Made by a program: the position numbers and the translations under genes. The notes under the pieces are model-generated. The model did not search any database and was not told where the DNA came from. It saw nothing but the letters and a program-made list of their open reading frames with translations. This document shows, one piece after another, positions 16,922 to 25,482 of a stretch of DNA of 64,000 bases (its first letter is position 1; the number at the start of each line of letters is the position of its first letter). The stretch is from Desulfovibrio sp. OttesenSCG-928-G15 (GTDB lineage: Bacteria > Desulfobacterota > Desulfovibrionia > Desulfovibrionales > Desulfovibrionaceae), in assembly GCA_030266525.1 (NCBI GenBank), contig JAJDIC010000001.1, positions 1 through 64,000 of the forward strand, given 5' to 3'.

Positions 16922-17012
16922 TTGCGACCGCGGCCTGTTTTTCAATACCGGATTTTGTGAAAAACAGGCTCCAGAGTGCTGCTTAATCCTGTAACAGTGG
17001 TGGAAAAAAGAC

Positions 17013-18026
17013 ATGGCTGCATCGAGCCTGAGCCTGGAACAAACCCTGGAAGAAATACTTGCCCGCCGCCCGGTTCTGGAACCTGTGCTGCAGGCCTTTG
17101 CCCCGGCGTTGGCGGCACAGGTGGAACTTTCGCAAACATTGCAGTCCGGCCCGTCTGCGGTGCAGCTTTCTTTGCCGCCAATGCAGGCCGAACGCGTGGG
17201 GCAGGGGGCTTCGATTCTTGCCGGTCAAAACCTGGACGGCCTGGAAAACGCGCTGCTTAAGAGCGCACAAACGCTGTTGCCGGTGCTTTCACAGCGTACG
17301 TTTCTTGCTCCCCATATGCCTGCGCTTGAAGCCTGGTTTTTGCGCCCGCTGATTGCCGGGGGAGCGCAAGCAAACGGGGCTGGCGCAAGCGGGGCTGATG
17401 CGCCGCACACCCGGCGTTCAGAAAAAGATCCGCGTGTCCGGCTGGCTGAAGCCCGTGTTTCCGGCTACCAGGAAGCCCTGCTCCGTCTTGCCGGGGAGGG
17501 GGATATTGATCCGCAGGTGCTGGATTTTGTGTTCGGCTTTGTTGTTGCTCCGGTATTTCGGGCTGTGGCTGCGAAGTTGCTGGACGCAGAGGGGCGGGGT
17601 AGTTGGGATGAAGGCGAGCTTTGGCGGCAGGGCTATTGCCCGGTGTGCGGGGCCATGCCCTCCATCGGCTGGCTGGACAAGCCGGCACTGGATGAGAAAA
17701 ACGCCTACCTTGCCGGGGGCGGGGGCAAAAAACACCTGCATTGCGGCGTATGCGGCACAAACTGGCTCTGCAAGCGCGGCACTTGCCCGGCATGCTCCGA
17801 AGAGGGCAACGGGGTTATGGAAATCCTGCGCGAGAGCGGCGCTTCCCACGGAGAACGGCTGGACTGGTGCACCAAGTGCAAGAGCTACTGTCCGACTATT
17901 GATCTGCGTGAACGTGAGCATATGCCCAACCTGGAGGGCGCTGCTATAGGCATGATGCATCTGGATATGGTGGCCGCCAAGAAAAAATTGCACCCGGTAC
18001 GTCCGTCATTCTGGAACCTCTTTTGA
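17013..18026 (+). CDS. fdhE: Formate dehydrogenase accessory protein FdhE
   Basis: FdhE is a cytoplasmic factor needed for formate dehydrogenase maturation. The 337-residue protein has the family's rubredoxin-like zinc/iron C-terminal half with four C-x2-C pairs: YCPVCG, HCGVCG, TCPAC and WCTKCKSYC. The N-terminal 140 residues are helical and less conserved, with an Ala/Gly-rich insert around residue 115-130. It sits between fdhB and the cytochrome gene in the same direction, supporting the assignment. Confidence 0.92.
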   Translation: MAASSLSLEQTLEEILARRPVLEPVLQAFAPALAAQVELSQTLQSGPSAVQLSLPPMQAERVGQGASILAGQNLDGLENALLKSAQTLLPVLSQRTFLAPHMPALEAWFLRPLIAGGAQANGAGASGADAPHTRRSEKDPRVRLAEARVSGYQEALLRLAGEGDIDPQVLDFVFGFVVAPVFRAVAAKLLDAEGRGSWDEGELWRQGYCPVCGAMPSIGWLDKPALDEKNAYLAGGGGKKHLHCGVCGTNWLCKRGTCPACSEEGNGVMEILRESGASHGERLDWCTKCKSYCPTIDLREREHMPNLEGAAIGMMHLDMVAAKKKLHPVRPSFWNLF

Positions 18027-18229
18027 TCAAGAGCCTCACGGTTTTATGCGTTTCGGCCATTCTCCCCGGGCGCGGGTTCATGGCTTGCCGCCTCTATACA
18101 TTGTGCCGACGATTGTATATGCATACTATGATCATGCGGTGAAAATAGCAGTCCGCACATACTTTGCCTGGTTTTGGCAGGGCCGGAACAGAGAACCTTT
18201 GAAACACTGTTTTGAGAAGGAGAGCATGC

Positions 18230-18676
18230 ATGAGATACCTGACAGCGGTTTTGGTTGCGCTTGTTTTTGTGTGCGTTGGGGCAGCGCAGGCCAAAGACGA
18301 CAAGGGGCCTGGAGCAATCAAGAACAACCCTATCCTTATCGAAGGCGGGGAGTCCGCGAGGATGAGCGTTATTTTTTCGCATAAATCCCACAGGGGCAAA
18401 GGGTTCAACTGTAGAACCTGCCACCATGAAAGTTCTTCCAACACTCCGTATTCTTCTTGCCGCGAATGTCACAGCACCCCCGGTGCCCGTGAACGTGACG
18501 AAATGAGCATGTTCATGGCCTTTCACGCCAAGGGAACCGACCGTTCCTGTTATGGCTGTCATGCCAAACTGGCGGAACAATCTCCCGGTGCATATCCTTC
18601 TTTCCAGGGCTGCCGCCCCTGCCACAGCACTCAGGCCCGTGAAGCTGCTGCGGCTTTCAAAGCCGCCCAGCAGTAA
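18230..18676 (+). CDS. Tetraheme c-type cytochrome (class III, c3 family), FDH partner
   Basis: This 148-residue periplasmic protein has a Sec signal peptide (about residues 1-21, ending A-A-Q-A) and four C-x2-C-H heme sites (NCRTCH, SCRECH, SCYGCH, GCRPCH), plus extra His such as HKSH that can serve as distal ligands. Classical c3 uses C-x4-C-H at two hemes; here all four are C-x2-C-H. Its place after fdhABE implies it accepts electrons from formate dehydrogenase, as the third subunit does in several Desulfovibrio enzymes. The ATG at 18230 is preceded by GAAGGAG. A strong terminator follows. Confidence 0.93.
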   Translation: MRYLTAVLVALVFVCVGAAQAKDDKGPGAIKNNPILIEGGESARMSVIFSHKSHRGKGFNCRTCHHESSSNTPYSSCRECHSTPGARERDEMSMFMAFHAKGTDRSCYGCHAKLAEQSPGAYPSFQGCRPCHSTQAREAAAAFKAAQQ

Positions 18677-18697
18677 CCGGGTACTTGCATACTGGTG

Positions 18698-18751
18698 ATA
18701 CGCCTCAAAGCCATGGGACCATGCGCCCTGGTTTTGGGGCGTATTGTTTTT
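18698..18751 (+). terminator. Intrinsic terminator of the fdh cluster
   Basis: ATACGCC-t-CAAAGCCA pairs with TGGTTTTG-g-GGCGTAT around a 15-base loop, followed by TGTTTTT. It lies 21 bp after the cytochrome stop. Confidence 0.85.
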
Positions 18752-18902
18752 AAGGAAGCGCTGATTAATGGTCTTTTTGCCCTCTGGCCGCGTCAGACTC
18801 ATCCCGTGTGAAGCTCATGTATGTCTTGATACACTTCGCCTCGCCCGGAATTCGCCTTCCTTGCCAGAAAACAAAAATCCTCATTAATCAGAGCTTCCTT
18901 AA
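18750..18902. repeat. 153-bp terminal-inverted-repeat element, copy F
   Basis: The ends TTAAGGAAGCGCTGATTAATG and CATTAATCAGAGCTTCCTTAA are near-perfect inverted repeats, and inner GGTCTTTTTGCCCTCTGGC pairs loosely with GCCAGAAAACAAAAATCC. The plan CGCTGA...TTTTT...TCTGGC resembles copies A-D, but the centre is unrelated and has no palindrome. It lies directly after the fdh terminator. Confidence 0.7.
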
Positions 18903-18993
18903 GGAAGTTGTGAGAGGCAAAGGCTGCAAAAAAAACTACGCAGGTAAGTAAATACTTGCCTGCGTAGTTGCAAAGGAAAAATACGGGAGGTAT

Positions 18994-19389
18994 TTATTGC
19001 GCCTTTGCGGGTATGGCCGGGCCGGGGTGCATGGGCCGGGGCATTCCGGCTGTGCAGTTTTTCTCTTCAATGGCCTTGCGGCACAACTCCATGCGGCTGT
19101 GGACAAAAAGCATTTCGGCCTGCTTTGGGGTCATGTCTTTTGTGGTAAAAGGCAGGGGTTTTCCTGAGCGGGCAGCGGCAAGTACCGCTTCTCCCGGTTC
19201 CAGTTCTTCAAAGCGTTTGCCAAGGGCGTTAATGGCCACGTGCAGTTGTTCGCAACTATAGCTTGTGTAGTCGGCATTATAGTCGGGCGTTGCCGGTTGA
19301 GAGGCCTTTTGCCCGGCAGATTTGCTGCTCTGGGCGCAGGCCGTGAAGGGCAATAACAGCAGCAGGCCAACAAGGCAGGCTATTTTCAT
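18994..19389 (-). CDS. Small secreted protein with YSCEQL motif, probable lipoprotein
   Basis: This 131-residue protein has a hydrophobic signal followed by F-T-A-C, a marginal lipobox. The mature region carries Y-T-S-Y-S-C-E-Q-L, then a helical segment ALGKRFEELEPGE, and near the end a second Cys pair (ELCRKAIEEKNC) and a Pro-rich tail. The YSCEQL-helix unit is shared with its upstream neighbour at 19553, so the two look like diverged duplicates. The ATG at 19389 follows GGAG. I know no function for the family. Confidence 0.75.
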   Translation of the reverse strand: MKIACLVGLLLLLPFTACAQSSKSAGQKASQPATPDYNADYTSYSCEQLHVAINALGKRFEELEPGEAVLAAARSGKPLPFTTKDMTPKQAEMLFVHSRMELCRKAIEEKNCTAGMPRPMHPGPAIPAKAQ

Positions 19390-19552
19390 ATAGATTTTCT
19401 CCTTGAACAGCATTTTGAATTTCAGAGGTTCCCCCCTGGCGCCGACAAAGGAAAACGTTGTCAGCGCCGGAGGGATGCGCATCTTTCTGCGGCGCGTACA
19501 GAGCACCACTGCGCCAAGCGCTGTGGTGGGGGCAAAAGGCAAAACAATACGC

Positions 19553-19951
19553 CTACCGCTTGCCGTGCTTGCGCCCTGAGCCGGGGTAGGGCCCATATTC
19601 GTTCGGGTCTCTGCGGTTGTGCTTTCCGCAGTTGTTTTGCTTCATGAGGTTGTGAACCTTGCGCAGCCTGTTGTGCACGTTGGCCAGTTCGTCTGCGTCG
19701 TTCGGGTGGTTGTCGTAGTTCTGCTTGTGGTGCTTGTGGTCGTACTTGTCTCCCCATTCCCCTGTGTGACCGAGTTTTCTTTTCAGCTCGTCTTCACGCT
19801 GTCCGAGTCTGTCCATTTCAGCACGAAGCTGCTCACAGGAATACCCGTTATAGCTGGGGCCGGGACCATAGGTGGCGTCCACAGGAATAAAACACCCGGA
19901 CAGGGGCATCAGGAATAAAAGGCATAATCCGGCAAGTAAAGAAAAACGCAT
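19553..19951 (-). CDS. Small lipoprotein with YSCEQL motif
   Basis: This 132-residue protein has a clear lipobox L-S-G-C (residues 17-20) and the unit Y-N-G-Y-S-C-E-Q-L-R-A-E-M-D followed by a helix with many charged residues, a His/Asp/Asn-rich middle (KYDHKHHKQNYDNHPND) and a basic Gly/Pro tail. It is the paralogue of the protein at 18994. The His-rich stretch could bind metal, but that is only a suggestion. No family name is recognised. Confidence 0.75.
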   Translation of the reverse strand: MRFSLLAGLCLLFLMPLSGCFIPVDATYGPGPSYNGYSCEQLRAEMDRLGQREDELKRKLGHTGEWGDKYDHKHHKQNYDNHPNDADELANVHNRLRKVHNLMKQNNCGKHNRRDPNEYGPYPGSGRKHGKR

Positions 19952-20102
19952 ACACTCTCCGTAAAAGAAAAAGGGTTGAAAAAGTACTGCAAAAAAAATG
20001 GGTTTCAGTCAGTATGCTAACCGGGGCTGTCCCCAAACCCAAGACGTAGTGGAAAAAATAATGCCATTGATCGGGGGCTGACTTCACCTACAGCCGTAAA
20101 GG

Positions 20103-20549
20103 TTACTCTGCGTCGTCTGCTTGTCTTCCCGCCGTGCGTTTGTAGCGAATTTTTACCTTGGGCTGCGCGGTATTGTGCATGAGCAGGGTGTTCTGGTCCA
20201 CAACGGTAAAAACTTCATGCCTGTTGGGTTCATCCAGGTAGGCAATGGTTGTGGCGTTGTCTTTCTGACGGACAACCTTGAACTTGGTAAACAGCGGCGG
20301 CTGACTGCCGGAAAGGCTTTCCACGCGCATTTCTCCACGGGCGGTATTGATGGAGATGAAGTTTTCCTTCAACGCTCTGTAGATGATATCTTTTTTAAGG
20401 GGTTTTCCGGGGTACATCTGTTGCCACGAATAGTCGGCGTCACACAGCCAGTCACCATCGGGCGACAATGCTGTGCCGGAGGTTTTTCCTGCGCAGGCGA
20501 ACAGAAATACTACACACAAACAAAGGGATACATTTGTAAAAAGCCTCAT
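20103..20549 (-). CDS. Small lipoprotein, DGxWxCDA family, copy 1
   Basis: This 148-residue protein has a signal peptide and lipobox L-F-A-C (residues 16-19). The mature domain starts P-D-G-D-W-L-C-D-A and continues with W-x4-P-G-x5-D-x2-Y-x-A-L, then strands suggestive of a lipocalin-like small barrel (my inference). The same pattern occurs in the next gene upstream (20648), which marks a tandem duplication. The C-terminus is basic then acidic. Function unknown. Confidence 0.75.
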   Translation of the reverse strand: MRLFTNVSLCLCVVFLFACAGKTSGTALSPDGDWLCDADYSWQQMYPGKPLKKDIIYRALKENFISINTARGEMRVESLSGSQPPLFTKFKVVRQKDNATTIAYLDEPNRHEVFTVVDQNTLLMHNTAQPKVKIRYKRTAGRQADDAE

Positions 20550-20647
20550 AATCGCAGCACTTCCATCAGGTTATATCAGCCGTTTATCCATGGGGTAGCG
20601 GGTTTTGCGTATCTATGGGAAGCGCGCAAGCCGCAGAGCGGGCATAC

Positions 20648-21061
20648 TTATTTGCGGCGCTTGAAAACAAACCCTTTTTGCGGGTTTTGCGGGTCATGAA
20701 TGAACAGGGTGGTGGCGTCCTTGAGTTCAAATACATCGCCATCATCAATGGTTATGCTGTTCGGGGCTTGCGAGACAATATTCAGCGTACTGTTTACCTC
20801 GGAAGTCGGGCCAAAAGCTTCATTCCACATAACCATTTTTCTATTTTTCATATCAAGGCGGAGTCTGGCCTGGGCCAGAGCCTTGTAGTCATTGTCTTGC
20901 GTAAACCGTTCGCCGGGGTGCCACAAGGCCCAGGTGGCCCTGGCGTCACACGTCCATTCTCCGTCTAGTTTATCCATGACGGTAAGGTTTTTTTTGGCGG
21001 CACAGGCGCTAAGGCACATAAGCATTGCCAAAATAAAAATGTAGGCGAAACGGTTTTTCAC
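20648..21061 (-). CDS. Small lipoprotein, DGxWxCDA family, copy 2
   Basis: This 137-residue protein has lipobox L-S-A-C (residues 17-20) and the mature pattern L-D-G-E-W-T-C-D-A, W-x4-P-G-E-x4-D-x2-Y-x-A-L, the same framework as the protein at 20103. It ends in a basic FVFKRRK. It is the first gene of the four-lipoprotein run read leftward (21061 to 18994); gaps of about 100-160 bp make one transcript possible. Function unknown. Confidence 0.75.
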   Translation of the reverse strand: MKNRFAYIFILAMLMCLSACAAKKNLTVMDKLDGEWTCDARATWALWHPGERFTQDNDYKALAQARLRLDMKNRKMVMWNEAFGPTSEVNSTLNIVSQAPNSITIDDGDVFELKDATTLFIHDPQNPQKGFVFKRRK

Positions 21062-21296
21062 GGCTGGCTCCTGACTCTGATTAGCAAGAAATGTGGATGG
21101 ATATCTGTCAGTTTATCAAGCGGCGGTTGCGAAGACAAGGGCTTTCATGGGAATAAAAACAGGGCGCATTCGTAGCGCATGCCCCCTCTGGCTGCTGACA
21201 AAACGTTCAGGGCGACAGTATTGACTTGTATTGAGGGTTTATAGCATGCCTGCCCTGATGCAACGCTGTCGGCAAAACGAAAAAGGATGTCCGGTA

Positions 21297-22046
21297 ATGC
21301 AGGTATTTGAATACGGTTCCCGAGAAACGCACTACCTTGCGCGCAAGGATGCGGCTTTGGCAGCGGTCATGAAAGAAATCGGCCATGTATACCGGGAAGT
21401 TACCCCGGACCTTTTCGCCGCGCTTGTACAGCAGATAGTCTGTCAGCAAATTTCCACAAAGGGCGCAATGACCATCTGGAACCGCATGCTTGCGGCCTTC
21501 GGCTCTCTTACCCCGCAGTCTCTTACCCCGCAGTCTCTTGCCCTTGCGCCGATTGAAGATATCCAGAAATGCGGTATGTCCATGCGAAAAGCCGGGTACA
21601 TCAAGGAACTGACCCAAACCGTGCAGGACGGCCGACTGGATTTGAACGCCCTGCGCACCATGCCGGACGACGAGCTTTGCGCCCATCTTGTGCAGATTAA
21701 AGGTATTGGCGTATGGACGGCGGAAATGCTGATGACCTTTTCCATGCAGCGGCCTGACGTTATGAGCTGGGACGATATTGCCATTCACCGTGGCCTGCGC
21801 ATGCTTTACCGACACAGGAAAATAAGCAGAGAACTATTTGCAAGGTATAAAAAACGCTACTCGCCGTATGCTTCCGTTGCCAGCCTGTATTTGTGGGAAA
21901 TAGCCGGGGGTGGGTGCAAGGGGCTTGTGGACCCTGCGCCCCTGAGCGAAGCGCAAAAAAGGGCCAGAGCCAAAAAACGCGGAAAAGACAAGGCAAAAAG
22001 AGCTTCCCCCGGCTCTCCCGGCCCGGAGCGGGGCAGCAGGGCATGA
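21297..22046 (+). CDS. DNA-3-methyladenine glycosylase II-like protein (HhH-GPD)
   Basis: This 249-residue protein is an HhH-GPD base-excision glycosylase: QQISTKGA near residue 50, the helix-hairpin-helix LVQIKGIGVWTAEM near 135, and the catalytic Asp in SWDDIAIHRGL. The family removes alkylated purines. The C-terminal 35 residues are a Lys/Arg/Ala/Pro tail absent from typical AlkA. The ATG at 21297 follows AAGGA; upstream ATG/TTG codons lack one. A 15-bp duplication repeats S-L-T-P-Q twice. The stop overlaps the next start (ATGA), coupling it to the DUF1848 gene. Confidence 0.9.
   Translation: MQVFEYGSRETHYLARKDAALAAVMKEIGHVYREVTPDLFAALVQQIVCQQISTKGAMTIWNRMLAAFGSLTPQSLTPQSLALAPIEDIQKCGMSMRKAGYIKELTQTVQDGRLDLNALRTMPDDELCAHLVQIKGIGVWTAEMLMTFSMQRPDVMSWDDIAIHRGLRMLYRHRKISRELFARYKKRYSPYASVASLYLWEIAGGGCKGLVDPAPLSEAQKRARAKKRGKDKAKRASPGSPGPERGSRA
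21504..21533 (+). repeat. 15-bp tandem duplication in the glycosylase gene
   Basis: TCTCTTACCCCGCAG occurs twice in a row, followed by a partial third TCTCTT. The duplication keeps frame and gives SLTPQSLTPQSLA. Confidence 0.85.
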
Positions 22047-22966
22047 TTATCAGCGCAAGCCGGAGAACAGACATCCCGGCCTTTTATTCGCGCTGGTTCA
22101 TGAACCGGCTTGATGCCGGGCATGTACTTGTGCCCAACCCCTGGAACCCGCAGCAAGTTGGCCTGGTGCGCCTTTCGCCTGATCATGTGGACTGCATCAT
22201 GTTCTGGACAAAAAACCCGGAAGCCATGCTGGACAGCCTTGATCGACTGGATGCGCTTGGCTACCGCTATTATTTTTCCTTTACCATAACGCCGTATGGC
22301 CGAGATATAGAAAAGGGGCTGCCACCCAAGGAGCGCGTGATGGATACCTTTCTGCGCCTGGCAGATCGGCTCGGGCCGGAGCGGGTGGACTGGCGTTTTG
22401 ACCCGGTAATGGTCACACAGGCGTACCCGGCACAGTGGCACCTTGAGCGCTTTGAGCAGATGTGTGCAAGGCTGCGAGGCGCGACCGGGCGCTGCATCAT
22501 GAACTTCATCAAGTCATACCGGCACATCGCTTCACGGGTGCGGGTGATGGATGACGGGCTCATCCGCGAGACAGCCCTGGGGCTGGCCGGGGTGGCAGCG
22601 GCCCATGGAATTTCCCTGTACAACTGCACGGAACAGTGGGACTTGCGTGAGCAGGGCATAGGTTGCAGCTCCTGCATTGACCAAAGCAAGGTAGAAGCCC
22701 TCACCGGCTACCCCATTACCGCCAGAAAAGACCCGGGCCAGCCAGCCGTTTGCAACTGTATCGAGAGTATTGACATCGGCATGTACAGTACCTGCCCGCA
22801 TGGTTGCACCTATTGTTATGCCACAAAAAGTGAAGCGCTGGTGCGTAAAAGGATGCAGGCCCATGACCCGGCTTCGCCCATGCTGACGGGCTTGCCTACA
22901 GGTGAGGAAACAGTTGCTGACCGCACCCGGCCTTCGCTGCGTGACCCGCAGTTGCGGCTGGTGTGA
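22043..22966 (+). CDS. DUF1848 family protein
   Basis: This 307-residue protein opens MIISASRRTDIPAFYSRWF, the characteristic DUF1848 start, and includes MFWTKNPEAM and WRFDPVM. Near the C-terminus it has CSSCIDQ and CPHGCTYCYAT, a C-x3-C-x2-C pattern like radical-SAM or other [4Fe-4S] sites though at the wrong end for standard radical SAM proteins. The biochemical role of DUF1848 is unknown to me. The start overlaps the glycosylase stop by ATGA, which suggests the two work together, possibly in DNA damage handling. Confidence 0.88.
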   Translation: MIISASRRTDIPAFYSRWFMNRLDAGHVLVPNPWNPQQVGLVRLSPDHVDCIMFWTKNPEAMLDSLDRLDALGYRYYFSFTITPYGRDIEKGLPPKERVMDTFLRLADRLGPERVDWRFDPVMVTQAYPAQWHLERFEQMCARLRGATGRCIMNFIKSYRHIASRVRVMDDGLIRETALGLAGVAAAHGISLYNCTEQWDLREQGIGCSSCIDQSKVEALTGYPITARKDPGQPAVCNCIESIDIGMYSTCPHGCTYCYATKSEALVRKRMQAHDPASPMLTGLPTGEETVADRTRPSLRDPQLRLV

Positions 22967-23026
22967 GCCAGGAGATGCCTCTTTGGGCTTTTGTCAGCTT
23001 TTATCGTGGGGGGAAGGCCCATACGG

Positions 23027-23068
23027 AAGCCCCTGTCCGGGCCTTTGCACAGGCCGGGACAGGGGCTT
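23027..23068. terminator. Hairpin between DUF1848 gene and DASS transporter gene
   Basis: AAGCCCCTGTCC and GGACAGGGGCTT form a perfect 12-bp stem, with an inner GGGCC/GGCC stem, between convergent genes. It is probably a bidirectional terminator. Confidence 0.75.
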
Positions 23069-23100
23069 GATTTGCTGACAGGTACTTGCGTCAGCCCGGT

Positions 23101-24561
23101 TTATACACCGAGCATCGGCCAGTAGATGAGAGCGCCCAGGGTACATATGACAAGGAGCGTCAAGCACCAGGGCACGGCTACCTTGACGAACTCTATCTGC
23201 GAGAAGAAGCCGGTGCTGTAGGCGATGATGGTCGGCGGGCAGCCGATGACCAGCATGATGAACGAAGTGTTCATCGGAGCCAGAAGACCAACGGTTTCAA
23301 CGCTCATGTTCATCATGGAAGCCATGGGCAGGGTAATGGGCAGACTCAGGGCGACAGCCGCCGAGTTGCTCATGATACTGGAGAGTATGGAGCCGAAGAG
23401 GCCCATGCCGTAGTAAGTGACGAACTGGCTTTGCCCTTCAAGTATGGGCAGGATGCTTTCCGCAAGAAACTTGCCAAGCCCGGTGGAGAGCATGGCCGCG
23501 CCAAGAGAAACGCCGGAACCGAACACGATCCACGATTCCCAGGGGAACTTGTCGCATATGGTCTTGAAGGAAACCCAACCGGGTGCGCAGAAGCCGAAAA
23601 GCGCGAGAGCGGCAACAACGGTGATGTGCAGGCCGGTCAAGTCGCCCATGAACCACAGGATAAAGGCAACGATAAAGACCGTGCCTACGCCTTTTTCCGC
23701 GGTGCTCATCGGGGCCATATCCTCGATTTTCACAGATGAGGGCAGTTCTTTTTCCGTCGGGCGGAAAACAAGATAGCAGACTACCCAGGTGGCAACAGCC
23801 GTGAAAAAGGATATCGGAAACTCGATCATCATATAGCGCAGGAAGCCGATGTGCACTTCAACGCCGGTGGTGTCGAGAATATATTTGGTGGTAATGTCAA
23901 CTGCCAGCGGGCAGCGACCGCCGCCGAGCAGCGTTCCGAAGCCGCCGGCGGAAGAGGCGAGCGGTACTAGTATGACAAAGAATTTACTCAGGTTTGTACT
24001 GTTTTTCGCCGTGATTCCCATGGAGGCAAAAATGGGCAGAATGGCGAAAAGCATGATGATGGTAACTGTGGCGTCGTGAAATATTGTAGCCAGTATGGTA
24101 CAGGAAAACGAAATAAAAAAGCTTAATTTTATCACGTTTGTACCGGTGAACTTCAATATCCAGAACAGCATGCGCTTGGCCAGGCCCACTTCGTTAAGTA
24201 CCACGCCGAACATGATAATCATCATAACGAACATGACGGCCCGGTTGGCGTATGGCGCCCACCCGGCCTGGGCCGATGTAACCTTGAAGGCAATCATGGC
24301 GGCAGTAGCCAGAAGGGCGGTAATGCCGATGGGAATGGCTTCAGATACCCACAGGAACACAACCGGCACCAGAATGGCGGCAAGCCTGTGCGCTTCGGGC
24401 GGCATGGTTTCCGGCCTGGGGATCATGATGATGATAAGTCCGAGCGCAAGCGCGATAAGAATCTTGATCACGGTGGATTTCTGATTCGGCTGCTGCTCCT
24501 GCTGTTCTTCAGCGGTTTCTATTTCATGGGGAGTGTCGTTACTGACGTTCTCGATAGGCAT
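23101..24561 (-). CDS. DASS/SLC13-family anion:sodium symporter
   Basis: This 486-residue membrane protein has about 11-12 hydrophobic segments and the SLC13 features ATIFHDATVTI, GGFGTLLGGG and, in the second half, IMSNSAAVALSLP and NTSFIMLVIGCPP (the paired SNT-type substrate/sodium motifs). Members carry dicarboxylates, citrate or sulfate; the substrate cannot be assigned. The first 28 residues are a Gln/Glu-rich cytoplasmic tail. A CBS-domain gene lies 55 bp upstream on the same strand and may regulate transport. GGAGGATAGAGG precedes the ATG. Confidence 0.9.
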   Translation of the reverse strand: MPIENVSNDTPHEIETAEEQQEQQPNQKSTVIKILIALALGLIIIMIPRPETMPPEAHRLAAILVPVVFLWVSEAIPIGITALLATAAMIAFKVTSAQAGWAPYANRAVMFVMMIIMFGVVLNEVGLAKRMLFWILKFTGTNVIKLSFFISFSCTILATIFHDATVTIIMLFAILPIFASMGITAKNSTNLSKFFVILVPLASSAGGFGTLLGGGRCPLAVDITTKYILDTTGVEVHIGFLRYMMIEFPISFFTAVATWVVCYLVFRPTEKELPSSVKIEDMAPMSTAEKGVGTVFIVAFILWFMGDLTGLHITVVAALALFGFCAPGWVSFKTICDKFPWESWIVFGSGVSLGAAMLSTGLGKFLAESILPILEGQSQFVTYYGMGLFGSILSSIMSNSAAVALSLPITLPMASMMNMSVETVGLLAPMNTSFIMLVIGCPPTIIAYSTGFFSQIEFVKVAVPWCLTLLVICTLGALIYWPMLGV

Positions 24562-24616
24562 CCTCTATCCTCCATGGAAGTGTAATATGTCGTCATGGGT
24601 GGAAAAGCCCGCCCCA

Positions 24617-25168
24617 TCAGCACTCGTTTTTGACTCTGTCTACCAGTTCCTGATACACGGGAGAAAGGCCCAGAAGGCCAACAAAGTTTTTGCCGTCTGT
24701 CACATACAGGGCGTCGTGCTTGGCAAGAACAAAGCGGTGAATGGCTTCGTCCATTGTTTCGCCGACCTGAATGATTTGCGAGGAAGAGGGTGCCTTGATA
24801 AAGTCTTTGACCTTCAAGCCCTTGATTCGTGAACACATGCTGGACCAGGGTTGTGACACCTGGACCACCGTTTCGCGCATCGAGTTGATGATGTAACCGA
24901 ATTTGCCTATCTGTGTGCTGAACCCTTCATTGAGCAGTTTGTCATAGTTGGGCTCGAGGCTGCGCAAAATATCCGTAGGGGTGATTTTGCCCTTGACTGT
25001 GCCGTGGTCGTCCACAACCAGTAATGTGCGCGATCTCCGCTTGTTTTGTTTAAACTCCTCAAGTACTTGAGCAAGTCCTTCCACAACCTCGACGAAACCG
25101 GCGTTTTCGTTTACACTGGCCATTTCGCTTACCGGAACCATCAGGTCTTCTACTTTCAGCTTGTCCAT
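24617..25168 (-). CDS. Two-CBS-domain protein
   Basis: This 183-residue protein consists of two CBS motifs: residues 5-70 (LKVEDLMVPVS... TLLVVDDHGTVKGKITPTDIL) and 115-180 (LKVKDFIKAPSS... ALYVTDGKNFVGLLGL). CBS pairs bind adenine nucleotides and regulate partners. It is the promoter-proximal gene before the DASS transporter, so it is a likely regulator of it; this is inference from position. GGAG lies before the ATG. Confidence 0.9.
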   Translation of the reverse strand: MDKLKVEDLMVPVSEMASVNENAGFVEVVEGLAQVLEEFKQNKRRSRTLLVVDDHGTVKGKITPTDILRSLEPNYDKLLNEGFSTQIGKFGYIINSMRETVVQVSQPWSSMCSRIKGLKVKDFIKAPSSSQIIQVGETMDEAIHRFVLAKHDALYVTDGKNFVGLLGLSPVYQELVDRVKNEC

Positions 25169-25343
25169 GCTAGCTCCATAGAGTAGTTTTCATAATGTTA
25201 AGCGGTCCATACGCATTGCGGGCTTGCTAGCCAAAACGGCTGCGTACGCTCCGCCCAGTCCCCAGTTTGTACGATGTTTGGCTCTCCTTTCAGGCGGTTT
25301 GTATGTTCATGTTTTGTGTACTTCCTCACTACCGGAAACATTT

Positions 25344-25396
25344 TGGTAACGTCGTATGCATAATGCACATTGCTTTGACAAAGTTACCATTGTGCA
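25344..25396. promoter_or_regulatory. Interlaced inverted repeats, candidate operator
   Basis: TGGTAAC (25344-25350) pairs with GTTACCA (25383-25389), and TGCACA (about 25364) with TGTGCA (25391-25396). The right-hand half-sites fall in the spacer of the promoter at 25375, where a bound repressor would block it. Confidence 0.4.
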
Positions 25397-25403
25397 CTCT
25401 ACA
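25375..25403 (+). promoter_or_regulatory. Sigma-70-type promoter of the InsA-like gene
   Basis: TTGACA, a 17-base spacer and TCTACA lie about 80 bases before the ATG at 25483. Confidence 0.55.
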
Positions 25404-25482
25404 CGAACTTTCGTAATTATCCACAACCATCGCCCGAGATAAACGAAAGAATGACGGCGGCGGTTAACATAACGAGGAACGC

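Larger units (their letters stand above)
25169..25482. other. Divergent promoter region between CBS gene and InsA-like gene
   Basis: This 314-bp spacer contains a good sigma-70 promoter facing right (25375-25403) and two interlaced inverted repeats, TGGTAAC...GTTACCA (25344/25383) and TGCACA...TGTGCA (25364/25391). I find no small gene in it. Confidence 0.6.
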
